Source: Pseudoxanthomonas suwonensis
Lineage (GTDB): Bacteria; Pseudomonadota; Gammaproteobacteria; Xanthomonadales; Xanthomonadaceae
Assembly: GCA_003240695.1 (NCBI GenBank)
Contig: QFNC01000039.1
Location: forward strand, 1 to 14,511
Direction of reading: 5' to 3'
Length of the DNA stretch: 14,511 nucleotides
Part shown: positions 1 through 8,858 of the stretch, in pieces
How positions within the stretch are numbered: position 1 is the first letter of the stretch
How the letters are laid out: the number at the start of each line of letters is the position of its first letter
Position numbers and translations under genes: made by a program
Notes under the pieces: generated by a model
The model's input: only the letters and a program-made list of their open reading frames with translations
Told to the model about the DNA's origin: nothing
Databases searched by the model: none

Positions 1-1704
1 CTGCCGTTCACCGCCACGCTGGCGATCATCGCCTCGATGGCCATGGCCGGGGTGCCGCTGCTGAACGGGTTCCTGTCCAAGGAGATGTTCCTGGCCGAAA
101 CCCTGGCGGTGGATGGACGCCAGGCGCAGCTGGCCATTGCCGGCGCGGCGCTGCTGGCCAGCGTGTTCGCCGTGGCCTACAGCCTGCGTTTCGTGCACGA
201 CACCTTCTTCGGCCGCATGCCCGACGCCCTGCGCCAACGCGACATCCACGAGCCGGTGCGCTGGATGAAGATCCCGGTGGAAATCCTGGTGGTGGCCTGC
301 CTGCTGGTAGGCATGGCACCGGCTTGGACCATCGCCCCGGTGCTGGAGGCCGGCGTGCGCGGCACACTGGGCGCCGCCGCGCCCGACTACAGCCTGGCGC
401 TGTGGCACGGCATCAATGCACCGCTGCTGATGAGCATCGCCGGCATGCTCGGTGGTATCGCGCTGTATTTCGGTCTGCGCCGACTGCTGGACATCCACGT
501 GGTGATCGTGCGCTCGCCGTTCGGCCGGCTGTTCACCGCGAATGTGGAAGCGCTGTTCGTGCTGGCACAGCGATTCACCGCCTGGGTGGCCGGTGGCGGC
601 CTGCGGCGCAGTCTGTTCTGGCTCCTGATCGTGTGTCTGGTGGTGGGTGCATTGCCGTTCGCGGGGCGCCTGGATGCGGCGGCCGCGCTTGCCGCGGCGA
701 CCCAGCCGATGCCCTGGGCAGGATGGATGATCTGGCTGGTCTTGGTGTTCACGGCGCTGGCCGCGGTGGCGCTGCGCGAGCAGCGTTTCACCGCGCTGGT
801 GATCCTGGGCGCGACCGGCACCATGGTCAGTCTCGTGTTCGCGCTGTTGTCCGCCCCGGATCTGGCACTGACCCAGATCCTGGTGGAAATGGTCACGCTG
901 ACGCTGCTGATGATGGCGTTGAACTATCTGCCCGAGCGTGCGCGCGAGCCCTCGCGGCTGCCGCGCCGCATGCGCGATGCCGCCATCGCGGTGGCGGCCG
1001 GGCTGGCACTGGCGATGGCCGCCTTTGCCATCATGACGCGCCCGCAGCACACCATCGCCGGCGAACTGCTGGCCCGCTCGCTGCCGGAAGGACACGGTCG
1101 CAACGTGGTCAACGTGATCCTGGTGGATTTCCGCGGCTTCGACACGTTCGGTGAAATCATGGTGTTCGCGGTGGCCGGTCTGGTGGTGCACGCGCTGCTG
1201 AAATGGGCCCGGCTCACTCCCGACGTTGCCGCCGAGGGTCCGCCAGCCCGCTTCCCGATGCCGGCCGACATCACCCAGCTGCTGTTCCCGGTCACCCTGG
1301 CGGTGTCGCTCTTCCTGTTCCTGCGCGGCCACAACGCGCCGGGCGGAGGCTTCATCGCCGGGCTGGCCATCGCCGTGCCGGTGCTGATCAAGTACGTGCT
1401 GGAAGGCGCGCGCGCGGTGGAGGCCAGCTTCGGCTTCGACTACCTGCGCGGCATGGCCATCGGCATGCTGGTCGCGGTGGCGGGCGGGCTGGGCTCGCTG
1501 CTGTTCGGCCTGCCGTTCCTGACCAGCGGCTACACCACGCTGGACCTGCCGGGCATCGCGTCGCTGTCGCTGGCCAGCGCCATGGTGTTCGATGCCGGCG
1601 TGTACATGGTGGTGTTCTGCTCGACGCTGCTGATGCTGTCCACCACCGGGACCGTGCACCACCGTGCACAGGCTGGCCATGCGGTTGCGCGGGAGTCGGC
1701 CTGA
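1..1704 (+). CDS. mrpA: Mrp Na+/H+ antiporter subunit A with fused MrpB domain (5' partial)
   Basis: Membrane subunit of the multi-subunit Mrp/Mnh/Pha cation/proton antiporter. The frame is open from base 1, so the N-terminal half lies outside the window; 567 residues are visible. The first visible segment carries MAGVPLLNGFLSKEMF, which is typical of the late antiporter helices of the MrpA/NuoL family. A DUF4040-like stretch (GATGTMVSLVFALLSAPDLALTQ) follows at about visible residues 270-292. An MbhE-like segment with FRGFDTFGEIMVF lies near residues 377-389. An MnhB/MrpB domain occupies about residues 419-555 (LFLRGHNAPGGGFIAGL). In many proteobacteria MrpB is fused to MrpA in this way, which explains why no separate mrpB follows. 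The stop (1702-1704) overlaps the mrpC start by one base, indicating translational coupling. The family call is secure; the ion specificity (Na+, K+ or other) cannot be read from sequence. Confidence 0.95.
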   Translation: MPFTATLAIIASMAMAGVPLLNGFLSKEMFLAETLAVDGRQAQLAIAGAALLASVFAVAYSLRFVHDTFFGRMPDALRQRDIHEPVRWMKIPVEILVVACLLVGMAPAWTIAPVLEAGVRGTLGAAAPDYSLALWHGINAPLLMSIAGMLGGIALYFGLRRLLDIHVVIVRSPFGRLFTANVEALFVLAQRFTAWVAGGGLRRSLFWLLIVCLVVGALPFAGRLDAAAALAAATQPMPWAGWMIWLVLVFTALAAVALREQRFTALVILGATGTMVSLVFALLSAPDLALTQILVEMVTLTLLMMALNYLPERAREPSRLPRRMRDAAIAVAAGLALAMAAFAIMTRPQHTIAGELLARSLPEGHGRNVVNVILVDFRGFDTFGEIMVFAVAGLVVHALLKWARLTPDVAAEGPPARFPMPADITQLLFPVTLAVSLFLFLRGHNAPGGGFIAGLAIAVPVLIKYVLEGARAVEASFGFDYLRGMAIGMLVAVAGGLGSLLFGLPFLTSGYTTLDLPGIASLSLASAMVFDAGVYMVVFCSTLLMLSTTGTVHHRAQAGHAVARESA

Positions 1705-2051
1705 TGGAATGGGCGATGGCCAGCGCGATCGGCATTCTCGGCGGCTGCGGCGTGTTCCTGCTGCTGCGCGCCCGCACCTTCGAGGTGATCCTGGGGCTGA
1801 CCCTGCTGTCGTATGCCACCAATCTGCTGATTTTCGCGTCGGGCCGGCTGACGGCGGGCAAGCCACCGATCCTGCGCGATGGCGTGCCGGCCACGCTGGC
1901 CCACCACGCCGATCCGCTGCCGCAGGCGCTGGTGCTGACCGCCATCGTGATCTCCTTCGCCATGACCGCGATCATGGTGGTGGTGGCGATGCGCGAAAAC
2001 AGCGACCTGCACAGTGACCACGTGGACGGCAGCGAGTCGGAAAGCCTGTGA
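1704..2051 (+). CDS. mrpC: Mrp Na+/H+ antiporter subunit C
   Basis: Small NuoK-like membrane subunit of the Mrp antiporter, 115 residues, the usual length for MrpC. Three hydrophobic helices are visible. The conserved loop and last helix read ADPLPQALVLTAIVISFAMTA, near-identical to the family signature TxADPLPQALVLTAIVI. The ATG start at 1704 lies within TGATG, so it overlaps the mrpA stop by one base. The C-terminal tail (ENSDLHSDHVDGSESES) is acidic and probably cytoplasmic. By homology to complex I, NuoK-type subunits contribute part of the proton path at the interface between A and D. The start is fixed by the overlap and by alignment to the family N-terminus. Confidence 0.95.
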   Translation: MEWAMASAIGILGGCGVFLLLRARTFEVILGLTLLSYATNLLIFASGRLTAGKPPILRDGVPATLAHHADPLPQALVLTAIVISFAMTAIMVVVAMRENSDLHSDHVDGSESESL

Positions 2052-3574
2052 TGTCGCACCTGATCATCGCCCCGATCATCCTGCCGATCGCGATGGCGGC
2101 CGTGCTGCTGGTGCTGGAGCGGCGCCACGACAGCCGCTTGCTGCGCATCGCCTCGGCGCTGGGGGTCGGGGCGAACCTGCTGCTGGCGCTGGGTTTGGTC
2201 GTGCGGACGCTGGATGGCGAGATCGTGGCGTACCTGATGGGCGACTGGCCGGGACGCATCGGCATCGTGTTGATGGCCGACCGCTTGGGCAGCGGGCTGG
2301 TGGCGACCACCGCGCTGCTGGCCATTCCCTGCCTGCTGCACGCCATGGCCGGATGGGACCGGCGCGCACTGCATTTCCATTCGCTGTTCCACGTGCAGCT
2401 GGCCGGATTGAACGGCGCCTTTCTCACCGGCGACCTGTTCAACCTGTTCGTGTTCTTCGAAGTCCTGCTGATTGCCTCCTACGGATTGCTGCTCAGCGGC
2501 GCGCGCGGGCCGCGCATCCGTGCCGGCCTGCATTACGTGGTGTTCAACGTGGCCGCATCCACCGTGTTCCTGATCGCGCTGGCGCTGCTGTACGGCCAGC
2601 TGGGCACGCTGAACATGGCCTGGATGGCCCAGCGCATCGCCGCCTTTCCGCCCGACGATGCCGCCCTGCTGATCGCCGCCGGCGGGCTGCTGATGGTGGT
2701 GTTCTGTGCCAAGGCCGCGCTGCTGCCGCTGTACACCTGGCTGCCTGCGGCGTATTCACGCGCACCGGCTGCCGTGGCGGCCCTGTTCGTGATCATGACC
2801 AAGGTGGGTCTGTATGCCGTGCTGCGGGTGGGCACGCTGCTGTTCGGCGGCCAGGCCCAGTGGTTCGGCACGCTGACCTGGAACTGGCTGCTGCCGGCCG
2901 GCATCGTCACCGTGTGCCTGGCAGCGCTGGGGGTGATGGGAGCCACGCGCTTGCGCACCTCCATCGCCTACCTGGTGCTGGCGTCGGCCGGCATGCTGTT
3001 CATCGCCTTCGCGCTGCAGACACCCGCGGCCATCGCGGCCGGACTGTACTACCTGCCGCACAGCGTGTTCGTCACCGCCGCGCTGTTCCTGCTGGCCGAC
3101 CTGATCAGCCGGGTGCGCGGCGATACCGGCGAATTGCTGCTGCACGTGGCACCGATCGCGCAGAAGACCCTGCTGGGCACGCTGTTCCTGGTGGCCGCCG
3201 TGTCGGTGGCCGGGCTGCCGCCGCTGTCGGGCTTCATCGGCAAGCTGTCGCTGCTGCAGGCCGTGCCCGAGGGCTCCCTGCGTTGGGTGTGGCCGGCCGT
3301 CCTGTTCAGCAGCCTGCTGACCATCGCCGGCCTGTCGCGGGTGGGCACGCGGCTGTTCTGGCGCGTTGACCATGAAGCCGTGCAGGCCGACCCGCCGGCA
3401 GTGCGAAGGCAGGAAGTCTGGGCGGTGCTGCTGCTGCTGGGCTATGGTGTGGCCATGACCATCGCCGCCGAACCGATCCTGGCACACGCCCGCAGCACCA
3501 GCGAGCAGCTGCTGCAGCCGGAAAGCTATCTGCATGCCGTGCAGGCCGCGCAATCGATCATCCGCGAGCCCTGA
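2051..3574 (+). CDS. mrpD: Mrp Na+/H+ antiporter subunit D
   Basis: Proton-translocating antiporter-like subunit related to NuoM/NuoN, 507 residues from ATG 2051; a GTG at 2048 would add one residue. Functional residues of the family are visible. Glu137 lies in NLFVFFEVLL, the membrane-embedded glutamate that corresponds in position to Glu137 of Bacillus MrpD. Lys221 lies in FCAKAALLPLYTWLP, and Lys251 in VIMTKVGLY. About 14 hydrophobic helices span the protein, and the motif LPPLSGFIGKLSLLQA near residue 390 matches the discontinuous helix 12 region. The start overlaps the mrpC stop by one base, and mrpE begins two bases after the stop, so the operon is continuous. It forms the membrane complex with MrpA and MrpC. 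Confidence 0.96.
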   Translation: MSHLIIAPIILPIAMAAVLLVLERRHDSRLLRIASALGVGANLLLALGLVVRTLDGEIVAYLMGDWPGRIGIVLMADRLGSGLVATTALLAIPCLLHAMAGWDRRALHFHSLFHVQLAGLNGAFLTGDLFNLFVFFEVLLIASYGLLLSGARGPRIRAGLHYVVFNVAASTVFLIALALLYGQLGTLNMAWMAQRIAAFPPDDAALLIAAGGLLMVVFCAKAALLPLYTWLPAAYSRAPAAVAALFVIMTKVGLYAVLRVGTLLFGGQAQWFGTLTWNWLLPAGIVTVCLAALGVMGATRLRTSIAYLVLASAGMLFIAFALQTPAAIAAGLYYLPHSVFVTAALFLLADLISRVRGDTGELLLHVAPIAQKTLLGTLFLVAAVSVAGLPPLSGFIGKLSLLQAVPEGSLRWVWPAVLFSSLLTIAGLSRVGTRLFWRVDHEAVQADPPAVRRQEVWAVLLLLGYGVAMTIAAEPILAHARSTSEQLLQPESYLHAVQAAQSIIREP

Positions 3575-3576
3575 CC

Positions 3577-4074
3577 ATGCGCGAACTGAAACAGCGCTGG
3601 CTGCCTTCCATCCCGCAGAGTCTGGCCGTGTTCGCGGTGTGGCTGCTGCTGATGGACGGGCCGTCGGTGCTGAATCTGCTGACCGCCCTGCTGTTGGGCT
3701 GGTGCCTGCCGCTGTTGGCAGCCCGTTTCGACCGCGAACTGGCCAGCATCGGCAAGTTGCGGCACATTCCCTCGTTGGTCGCGCATCTGCTGGTGGACAT
3801 CGTGAAGGCCAACGTGACCGTGGCCCTGCAGGTGCTCGGTCCCGTCCGCAGCCTGCGCTCGCATTTCGTCTGGATTCCGCTGGACTTGACCAACATCCAT
3901 GCCATTTCCGCACTGGCCAGCATCATCAGCATCACCCCCGGTACCGTGTCCACCGCGTTGTCGCCGGATCGCCGGCATCTGCTCGTGCACTGCCTCAGCA
4001 CTGCGGATCCGCAGCGGGTGGTCGACGCCATCAAGCAGCGCTACGAAGCGCCGCTGCGGGAGCTGTTCCCGTGA
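3577..4074 (+). CDS. mrpE: Mrp Na+/H+ antiporter subunit E
   Basis: MNHE-family subunit of the Mrp antiporter, 165 residues, the normal family length. Two N-terminal hydrophobic helices (about residues 13-50) are followed by a soluble domain. Family signatures visible include LLVDIVKANVTVALQVL (about 70-86) and the SIISITPGTVSTAL motif (about 114-127), then a hydrophilic C-terminus ending in PLRELFP. The ATG follows the mrpD stop by two bases. The gene ends inside the GTG start of mrpF (four-base overlap). In studied Mrp systems MrpE is needed for assembly and full activity of the complex; nothing here suggests it is degraded. Confidence 0.94.
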   Translation: MRELKQRWLPSIPQSLAVFAVWLLLMDGPSVLNLLTALLLGWCLPLLAARFDRELASIGKLRHIPSLVAHLLVDIVKANVTVALQVLGPVRSLRSHFVWIPLDLTNIHAISALASIISITPGTVSTALSPDRRHLLVHCLSTADPQRVVDAIKQRYEAPLRELFP

Positions 4075-4340
4075 TCGCGCTGGCGCTGGTGGCAGCGATG
4101 CACGCGGTCGGACTGGCGATGCTGCTCAGCCTGTGGCGGTTGCTGCGCGGCCCGGGATCGCCCGACCGCATCCTGGCGCTGGACACCCTCAACGTGACCA
4201 CGGTCGCGCAGTTGCTTCTGGTCGGCATGTGGCGCAAGTCCGAAGTGCTGTTCGAAGCGGCGTTGATCATCGCGATGCTGGGCTTCTTCACCACGGTGGT
4301 GCTGTCCAAGTACGTGTTCCGCCGGGACATCGTGGAATGA
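4071..4340 (+). CDS. mrpF: Mrp Na+/H+ antiporter subunit F
   Basis: Small membrane subunit of 89 residues with three predicted helices, the standard MrpF size. The characteristic cytoplasmic loop GPGSPDRILALDTLN is present near residues 31-45; it matches the family pattern GPxxxDRVxALDT. I chose the GTG at 4071 because it lies in the GTGA overlap with the mrpE stop and gives a family-length protein; an in-frame ATG at 4098 would remove half of the first helix. The last codons overlap the mrpG start (ATGA), so translation is probably coupled. Confidence 0.93.
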   Translation: MIALALVAAMHAVGLAMLLSLWRLLRGPGSPDRILALDTLNVTTVAQLLLVGMWRKSEVLFEAALIIAMLGFFTTVVLSKYVFRRDIVE

Positions 4341-4756
4341 TGACCCAGCTGCTCGACGTGGTGGTGGTCTGCCTGCTGGCGATCAGCAGCCTGTTCATCC
4401 TGGTCGGTGCATTCGCGCTGATCAAGCTGCCGACGTTCTTCCAGCGCATCCACGGACCGACCAAGGCCAGCACCCTCGGCGTGGGCGGCATTCTGATCAC
4501 CTCGATCCTGTACCACGCCATGGTCGGCAACAGCTTCCACCCGCGCGAACTGCTGATCACCCTGTTCCTGTTCATGACCGCGCCGATCAGCGCCTACATG
4601 ATGGCCCGCGCCGCCTTCAGCCGCATCCAGCGTGCAGGCGGCGACGCATCCCTGCCACCGCCGCCACCCGGCATGGATGCGTCCGGGGGCGCATCCGGCA
4701 GCTCCCCCGCGCATTCCGAGACACAGGACGATGGGGCTCCATCACCCAGGCCCTGA
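4337..4756 (+). CDS. mrpG: Mrp Na+/H+ antiporter subunit G
   Basis: Last subunit of the Mrp operon, 139 residues from ATG 4337 (138 from ATG 4340). Three hydrophobic helices and the family signature RIHGPTKASTLGVGGIL (about residues 37-53) identify it as PhaG/MnhG. The final 35 residues are an unusual Pro/Ser/Gly/Asp-rich tail with a run of five prolines. Typical MrpG proteins end soon after the third helix, or carry tails of variable composition. The tail region also contains the start of the downstream lipoprotein gene, since the two reading frames overlap by 26 bases (4731-4756). Part of the tail may therefore be constrained by the start signals of the next gene. Confidence 0.93.
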   Translation: MMTQLLDVVVVCLLAISSLFILVGAFALIKLPTFFQRIHGPTKASTLGVGGILITSILYHAMVGNSFHPRELLITLFLFMTAPISAYMMARAAFSRIQRAGGDASLPPPPPGMDASGGASGSSPAHSETQDDGAPSPRP

Positions 4757-5642
4757 CCATCGGGCTCGCTCCACGCCGGCAAGCCGGTTTGCGTCCATCG
4801 TGCTCGCCCTGGCGACCATGCTCGCGAGCGGCTGCAATACCGGCTCCGATCCGGCATCCGCGCCATCGCACCGGCAAGGCACCGGGCCACTCCCGCGGCC
4901 CGACATCGGCGCTGCGGCAGCATTGATCCTGCAGCACGCCGGTCCGCATCGCCTGGTGTTGCTGGGAGAAAAGCACGGCACCGTGGAAGCGCCGCAATTG
5001 GCGCTGCAGCTGCTGGAGCACTGGTCCACCCAGGGAACGGCATGGCTGGCAATGGAAGTGTGGCAAGCCGATCAACCCCTGCTCGACGCCTATCTGCAGT
5101 TCGGCTGCGCAGATGCGCAACGGCTCGCCCTGCGCGCCGGCGCCTTCTGGACCATCGACCACGACCGGCACGACGGCCGTCGCAACGCAGCAGCGCTGGA
5201 ACTGGTCGATGCCGTCTGCCGGTTGCGGTCCGCAGGCAATGACGTGCGCATCCTTGCATTCGATCCGGGGCCATATGGTGGCGACAATCATGCGCGTTCG
5301 CGGCAGATGGCAGATACGCTGCGCCAGCAATTCGCCAGCCTGCCCGCCAATGGCCGCCTGCTGGTGATTGCCGGCAACGTGCATGCCATGCGCGCGCGTC
5401 CACGCAATGCGCCCGTGCAGATGCAGATTCCGATGGGCCATCACCTGCTGGATCTGGATCCCTACAGCATTGATCTGCTGGCCCGCAGCGGCGCCTTCCA
5501 GGCGTGCCTGCCCTCCGGCTGCGGGCCGATGCCGGTCCAGCTTCCGCCGACCATCCGCAGCGGTCCGGTCAACGGGCCATACCATCTGCGCATCGTGCTG
5601 GACCGGTTCACCGTGGCAGCCCTGCTGGGCAGCAAGCCTTGA
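4731..5642 (+). CDS. Tiki/ChaN-like superfamily lipoprotein
   Basis: Predicted lipoprotein of 303 residues. The N-terminus has Arg residues, then a hydrophobic segment (about 21-32) and a lipobox-like LASGC with Cys35 as lipidation site; Ala at -3 is acceptable but not the commonest residue. The mature part has the features of the EreA/ChaN/Tiki superfamily: LVLLGEKHG (Glu80, His82), AMEV (Glu109) and VIAGNVHAM (His219). These are the positions where the superfamily places its Glu/His catalytic or ligand residues. Members include ChaN haem-binding lipoproteins, erythromycin-esterase-like hydrolases and Tiki proteases, and I cannot tell which activity applies. ATG 4731 is preceded by AGGA with suitable spacing and lies inside mrpG, so it is probably co-transcribed with the antiporter operon. 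Its role there is unknown. Confidence 0.8.
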   Translation: MGLHHPGPDHRARSTPASRFASIVLALATMLASGCNTGSDPASAPSHRQGTGPLPRPDIGAAAALILQHAGPHRLVLLGEKHGTVEAPQLALQLLEHWSTQGTAWLAMEVWQADQPLLDAYLQFGCADAQRLALRAGAFWTIDHDRHDGRRNAAALELVDAVCRLRSAGNDVRILAFDPGPYGGDNHARSRQMADTLRQQFASLPANGRLLVIAGNVHAMRARPRNAPVQMQIPMGHHLLDLDPYSIDLLARSGAFQACLPSGCGPMPVQLPPTIRSGPVNGPYHLRIVLDRFTVAALLGSKP

Positions 5643-5654
5643 TGCGGCCGCGCT

Positions 5655-6284
5655 TCAGGAACAGCCTTCCACGTAATCCACCTGCGGCGGCACGCCCACG
5701 CGCCATTCGGTGACCTTGCCTGCGGCGTCCACTTCGAAGATCAGCACGTTGGTCCCATTGGCGATGCGCAGGTAATGGCCATCGGTGTACTTGTGCGGCT
5801 GTTCCTCGATGTTGCCCGGATACAGCGCCTCGATGTCGGCACGGCTCATCCCGACCTTGCCGCCGCCCGGTGCCCGCAGGTCCGGGCTTTCCACGCTGTA
5901 GCGCACGAACTTGTCGTTCTCGAACATCAGCGCGAACTCGGCCGGCACTTTCACCCACGACGGACTGAGATGGAAACAGCTGCTGCCCTCCATCGGTGCG
6001 TCGCCCTTCAAGTCGGCACCCCCGGCCGCGCGCACCTGCGCTTCGCTCATGCCCAGTTTCATGGCGTCGTAACCGTCCCATGCCGCCAGATCGCGATCAC
6101 CGTCGGGGCCCGCTTGCGGTGGCGGTGTCGCGGTGGCGGGAGCCGGCTCGACAGGCGCAGCCGCTGCTGGCGCATTGGGCGTGGATCCGTCCTCGGCGGC
6201 GACTGGCGTGTCGGTGGCGGTCGGCTGGCAAGCAGCCACTGCACAGGCCAGCGTGGCGGCCAGCAAGATCATCGTCATGCGCAT
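5655..6284 (-). CDS. Lipoprotein with two BamE/SmpA-like GMS motifs
   Basis: Predicted lipoprotein of 209 residues. The signal peptide ends in the lipobox VAAC (Cys19), followed by an Ala/Pro/Thr-rich linker (about 20-65) typical of outer-membrane-tethered domains. The globular part holds two similar motifs: KLGMSEAQVRAAGG (76-89) and KVGMSRADIEALYPG (143-157). Both resemble the helix-loop of BamE/SmpA-like and BLIP-fold domains (xGMSxxxVxxxxG), so an internal duplication is likely. Cys103 and the near-terminal Cys208 could form a disulfide. A good ribosome-binding sequence (CGGAG) precedes the ATG. The gene is convergent to the Tiki-like lipoprotein, with 12 bases between the stops and no obvious terminator. 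I do not recognise a named function. Confidence 0.85.
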   Translation of the reverse strand: MRMTMILLAATLACAVAACQPTATDTPVAAEDGSTPNAPAAAAPVEPAPATATPPPQAGPDGDRDLAAWDGYDAMKLGMSEAQVRAAGGADLKGDAPMEGSSCFHLSPSWVKVPAEFALMFENDKFVRYSVESPDLRAPGGGKVGMSRADIEALYPGNIEEQPHKYTDGHYLRIANGTNVLIFEVDAAGKVTEWRVGVPPQVDYVEGCS

Positions 6285-6461
6285 GCGGCAACTCCGGTTC
6301 GGGACGCGCTGCAGGATGCCGTGCCTTGCATCAACACGGTGGAAAAAAGATGAATCGCCAGTTCACAGAGGCTGCACGCGCCCAGGCAACAAGGCGGAGA
6401 AACGGGGTACTGCAACCCTGTCGAGACGCACCGCCGTTCGCGCTGCGTGTGGCCGACGCCT

Positions 6462-8360
<1,899 letters not shown>

Positions 8361-8381
8361 GACGGAGACGGTCAGGAAGGG

Positions 8382-8423
8382 ATGCGCAGGGGCCATTCTA
8401 GCGGGCCGGCCAGATCGCCTCAG
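8382..8423 (-). promoter_or_regulatory. Predicted sigma-70-type promoter of mnmG
   Basis: On the minus strand a good -10 element TAGAAT lies at 8400-8395. A weak -35 CTGAGG (8423-8418) sits 17 bases upstream. The start of transcription would be near 8388, giving a leader of about 28 nt before ATG 8360. Its position explains why the in-frame ATGs further upstream are unlikely starts. The -10 is convincing and the -35 is poor, so this is a moderate-confidence call. Confidence 0.45.
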
Positions 8424-8436
8424 GGCCATGGAGAAG

Positions 8437-8453
8437 TTGGCATGCTTTCTGCA
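8437..8453 (+). promoter_or_regulatory. Predicted sigma-54 (RpoN) promoter
   Basis: The sequence TTGGCATGCTTTCTGCA matches the RpoN consensus YTGGCACGN4TTGCW with only the C of CACG and the first T of TTGC changed. The diagnostic GG (8439-8440) and GC (8451-8452) are separated by exactly ten bases, the invariant spacing. Transcription would start about 12 bases past the GC, near 8464, on the plus strand, away from mnmG. No annotated protein gene lies in this direction before a strong terminator at 8542-8576. An enhancer site for a bacterial enhancer-binding protein would be expected upstream, toward or inside mnmG; I could not recognise one. Confidence 0.65.
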
Positions 8454-8463
8454 TTACCTACAG

Positions 8464-8576
8464 GGCACCCGATGTGACAAGCGCACACGCGTTGGCTGGA
8501 CTGGAACGGGGGCTGGCCATTGTGTATGTCGGGGATGCCTGGGGGCCGGATGTCGGGGGACGTCCGGCCCCTTTTT
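8464..8576 (+). ncRNA. Predicted sigma-54-dependent small RNA
   Basis: Inferred transcript of about 113 nt bounded by the RpoN promoter at 8437-8453 and the terminator ending at 8576. No credible protein is encoded: the first ATG (8472) is followed at once by TGA, and the other open frames run through the terminator. Short helices are visible: GCG/CGC around the loop CACA (8481-8490), and GGCCAT (8515-8520) with ATGCC (8535-8539), which would expose GGGG in a loop. Four G-tracts (8508-8512, 8531-8534, 8541-8545, 8555-8559) and five GGA triplets (8498, 8503, 8533, 8548, 8558) are possible contact sites for mRNAs or for RsmA/CsrA. Known sigma-54-dependent sRNAs (Qrr, GlmY, CrcZ) set a precedent. 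I do not recognise this RNA as a named family. Confidence 0.55.
8542..8576 (+). terminator. Strong Rho-independent terminator
   Basis: A 13-bp stem is formed by GGGGCCGGATGTC (8542-8554) and GACGTCCGGCCCC (8559-8571), with one G-U wobble and a GGGG tetraloop. It is followed directly by TTTTT (8572-8576). The U-tract is on the plus-strand side, so it terminates a plus-strand transcript, although mnmG upstream is on the minus strand. This orientation is what demands a plus-strand transcription unit between 8360 and 8542. Confidence 0.9.
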
Positions 8577-8629
8577 CATGCCTGGAATGGCGGCATGCGG
8601 GCCCGAAGTGCTTGCAACGGCATCACGCC

Positions 8630-8667
8630 CATCCTGCGCACAGAGCCGACGCTGTGCGAGCAGGATG
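8630..8667. repeat. 14-bp inverted repeat (hairpin)
   Basis: CATCCTGCGCACAG (8630-8643) pairs fully with CTGTGC (8652-8657) plus GCAGGATG (8660-8667), leaving an 8-base loop and a two-base GA bulge on the 3' arm. No T-tract follows on either strand, so it is not a standard terminator. It is the strongest helix in the region apart from the terminator, and could be an RNA element or a REP-like palindrome. Confidence 0.6.
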
Positions 8668-8713
8668 AAGTCGAGACGGGATGGCGGAGTGGTGCATCCG
8701 CAGGAAGGGCGCC

Positions 8714-8764
8714 GGCACGGGCGGGGCGTGGAACAGGGGGGATCCAGTGATCCCCGCCGGTGCC
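8714..8764. repeat. Mutually exclusive hairpins
   Basis: The long-range stem GGCACGGGCGGGG (8714-8726) with CCCCGCCGGTGCC (8752-8764) has a single mismatch in 13 pairs. A nested local hairpin, GGGGATC (8738-8744) with GATCCCC (8749-8755) and loop CAGT, uses the same CCCC. The two cannot both form in full, an arrangement found in RNA switches and attenuators but also possible by chance in GC-rich DNA. Confidence 0.45.
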
Positions 8765-8832
8765 GACATGAACGGAGGCATTTCAAAGCGGACAAGCGGC
8801 GGAAACCGACGTTGCTTGTCAACTCATCGCTA

Positions 8833-8858
8833 GCATGCTGCCCATGCAGGGCAGATGC
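8833..8858 (-). terminator. Hairpin just downstream of the Gly/Tyr-rich lipoprotein stop
   Basis: CTGCCC (8838-8843) and GGGCAG (8849-8854) form a 6-bp stem with loop ATGCA, extended by GCAT/ATGC around one bulged G. It starts eight bases after the lipoprotein stop on the minus strand, where a 3'-end hairpin is expected. It lacks a T-run, so it may protect the mRNA end or act with Rho rather than as an intrinsic terminator. Confidence 0.35.

Noticed and set aside
408..428. Second sigma-54-like TGGCACG
   Set aside because: Lies inside mrpA and has 12 instead of 10 bases between GG and GC, so the required spacing is wrong.
1388..2533. Long open frame on the minus strand opposite mrpA-mrpD
   Set aside because: Gln/His/Arg-rich translation without family resemblance, fully antisense to conserved Mrp genes; a typical artefact of high-GC third positions.
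2756..3913. 385-codon minus-strand frame opposite mrpD/mrpE
   Set aside because: Antisense shadow rich in Gln, Arg and His; mrpD and mrpE are unambiguous on the other strand.
6340..6360. Poly-T stretch (minus strand) 100 bases past mnmG as its terminator
   Set aside because: No stable stem precedes the T-run, so an intrinsic terminator is not supported.
8474..8668. Possible 64-residue protein in place of the small RNA
   Set aside because: Starts with GTG without a Shine-Dalgarno sequence, spans the terminator stem, and has no hydrophobic or domain pattern.
8679..8701. tRNA-like D-arm (GGCGGAGTGGT)
   Set aside because: No T-arm GTTCGA motif, no anticodon arm and no acceptor stem at tRNA distance.
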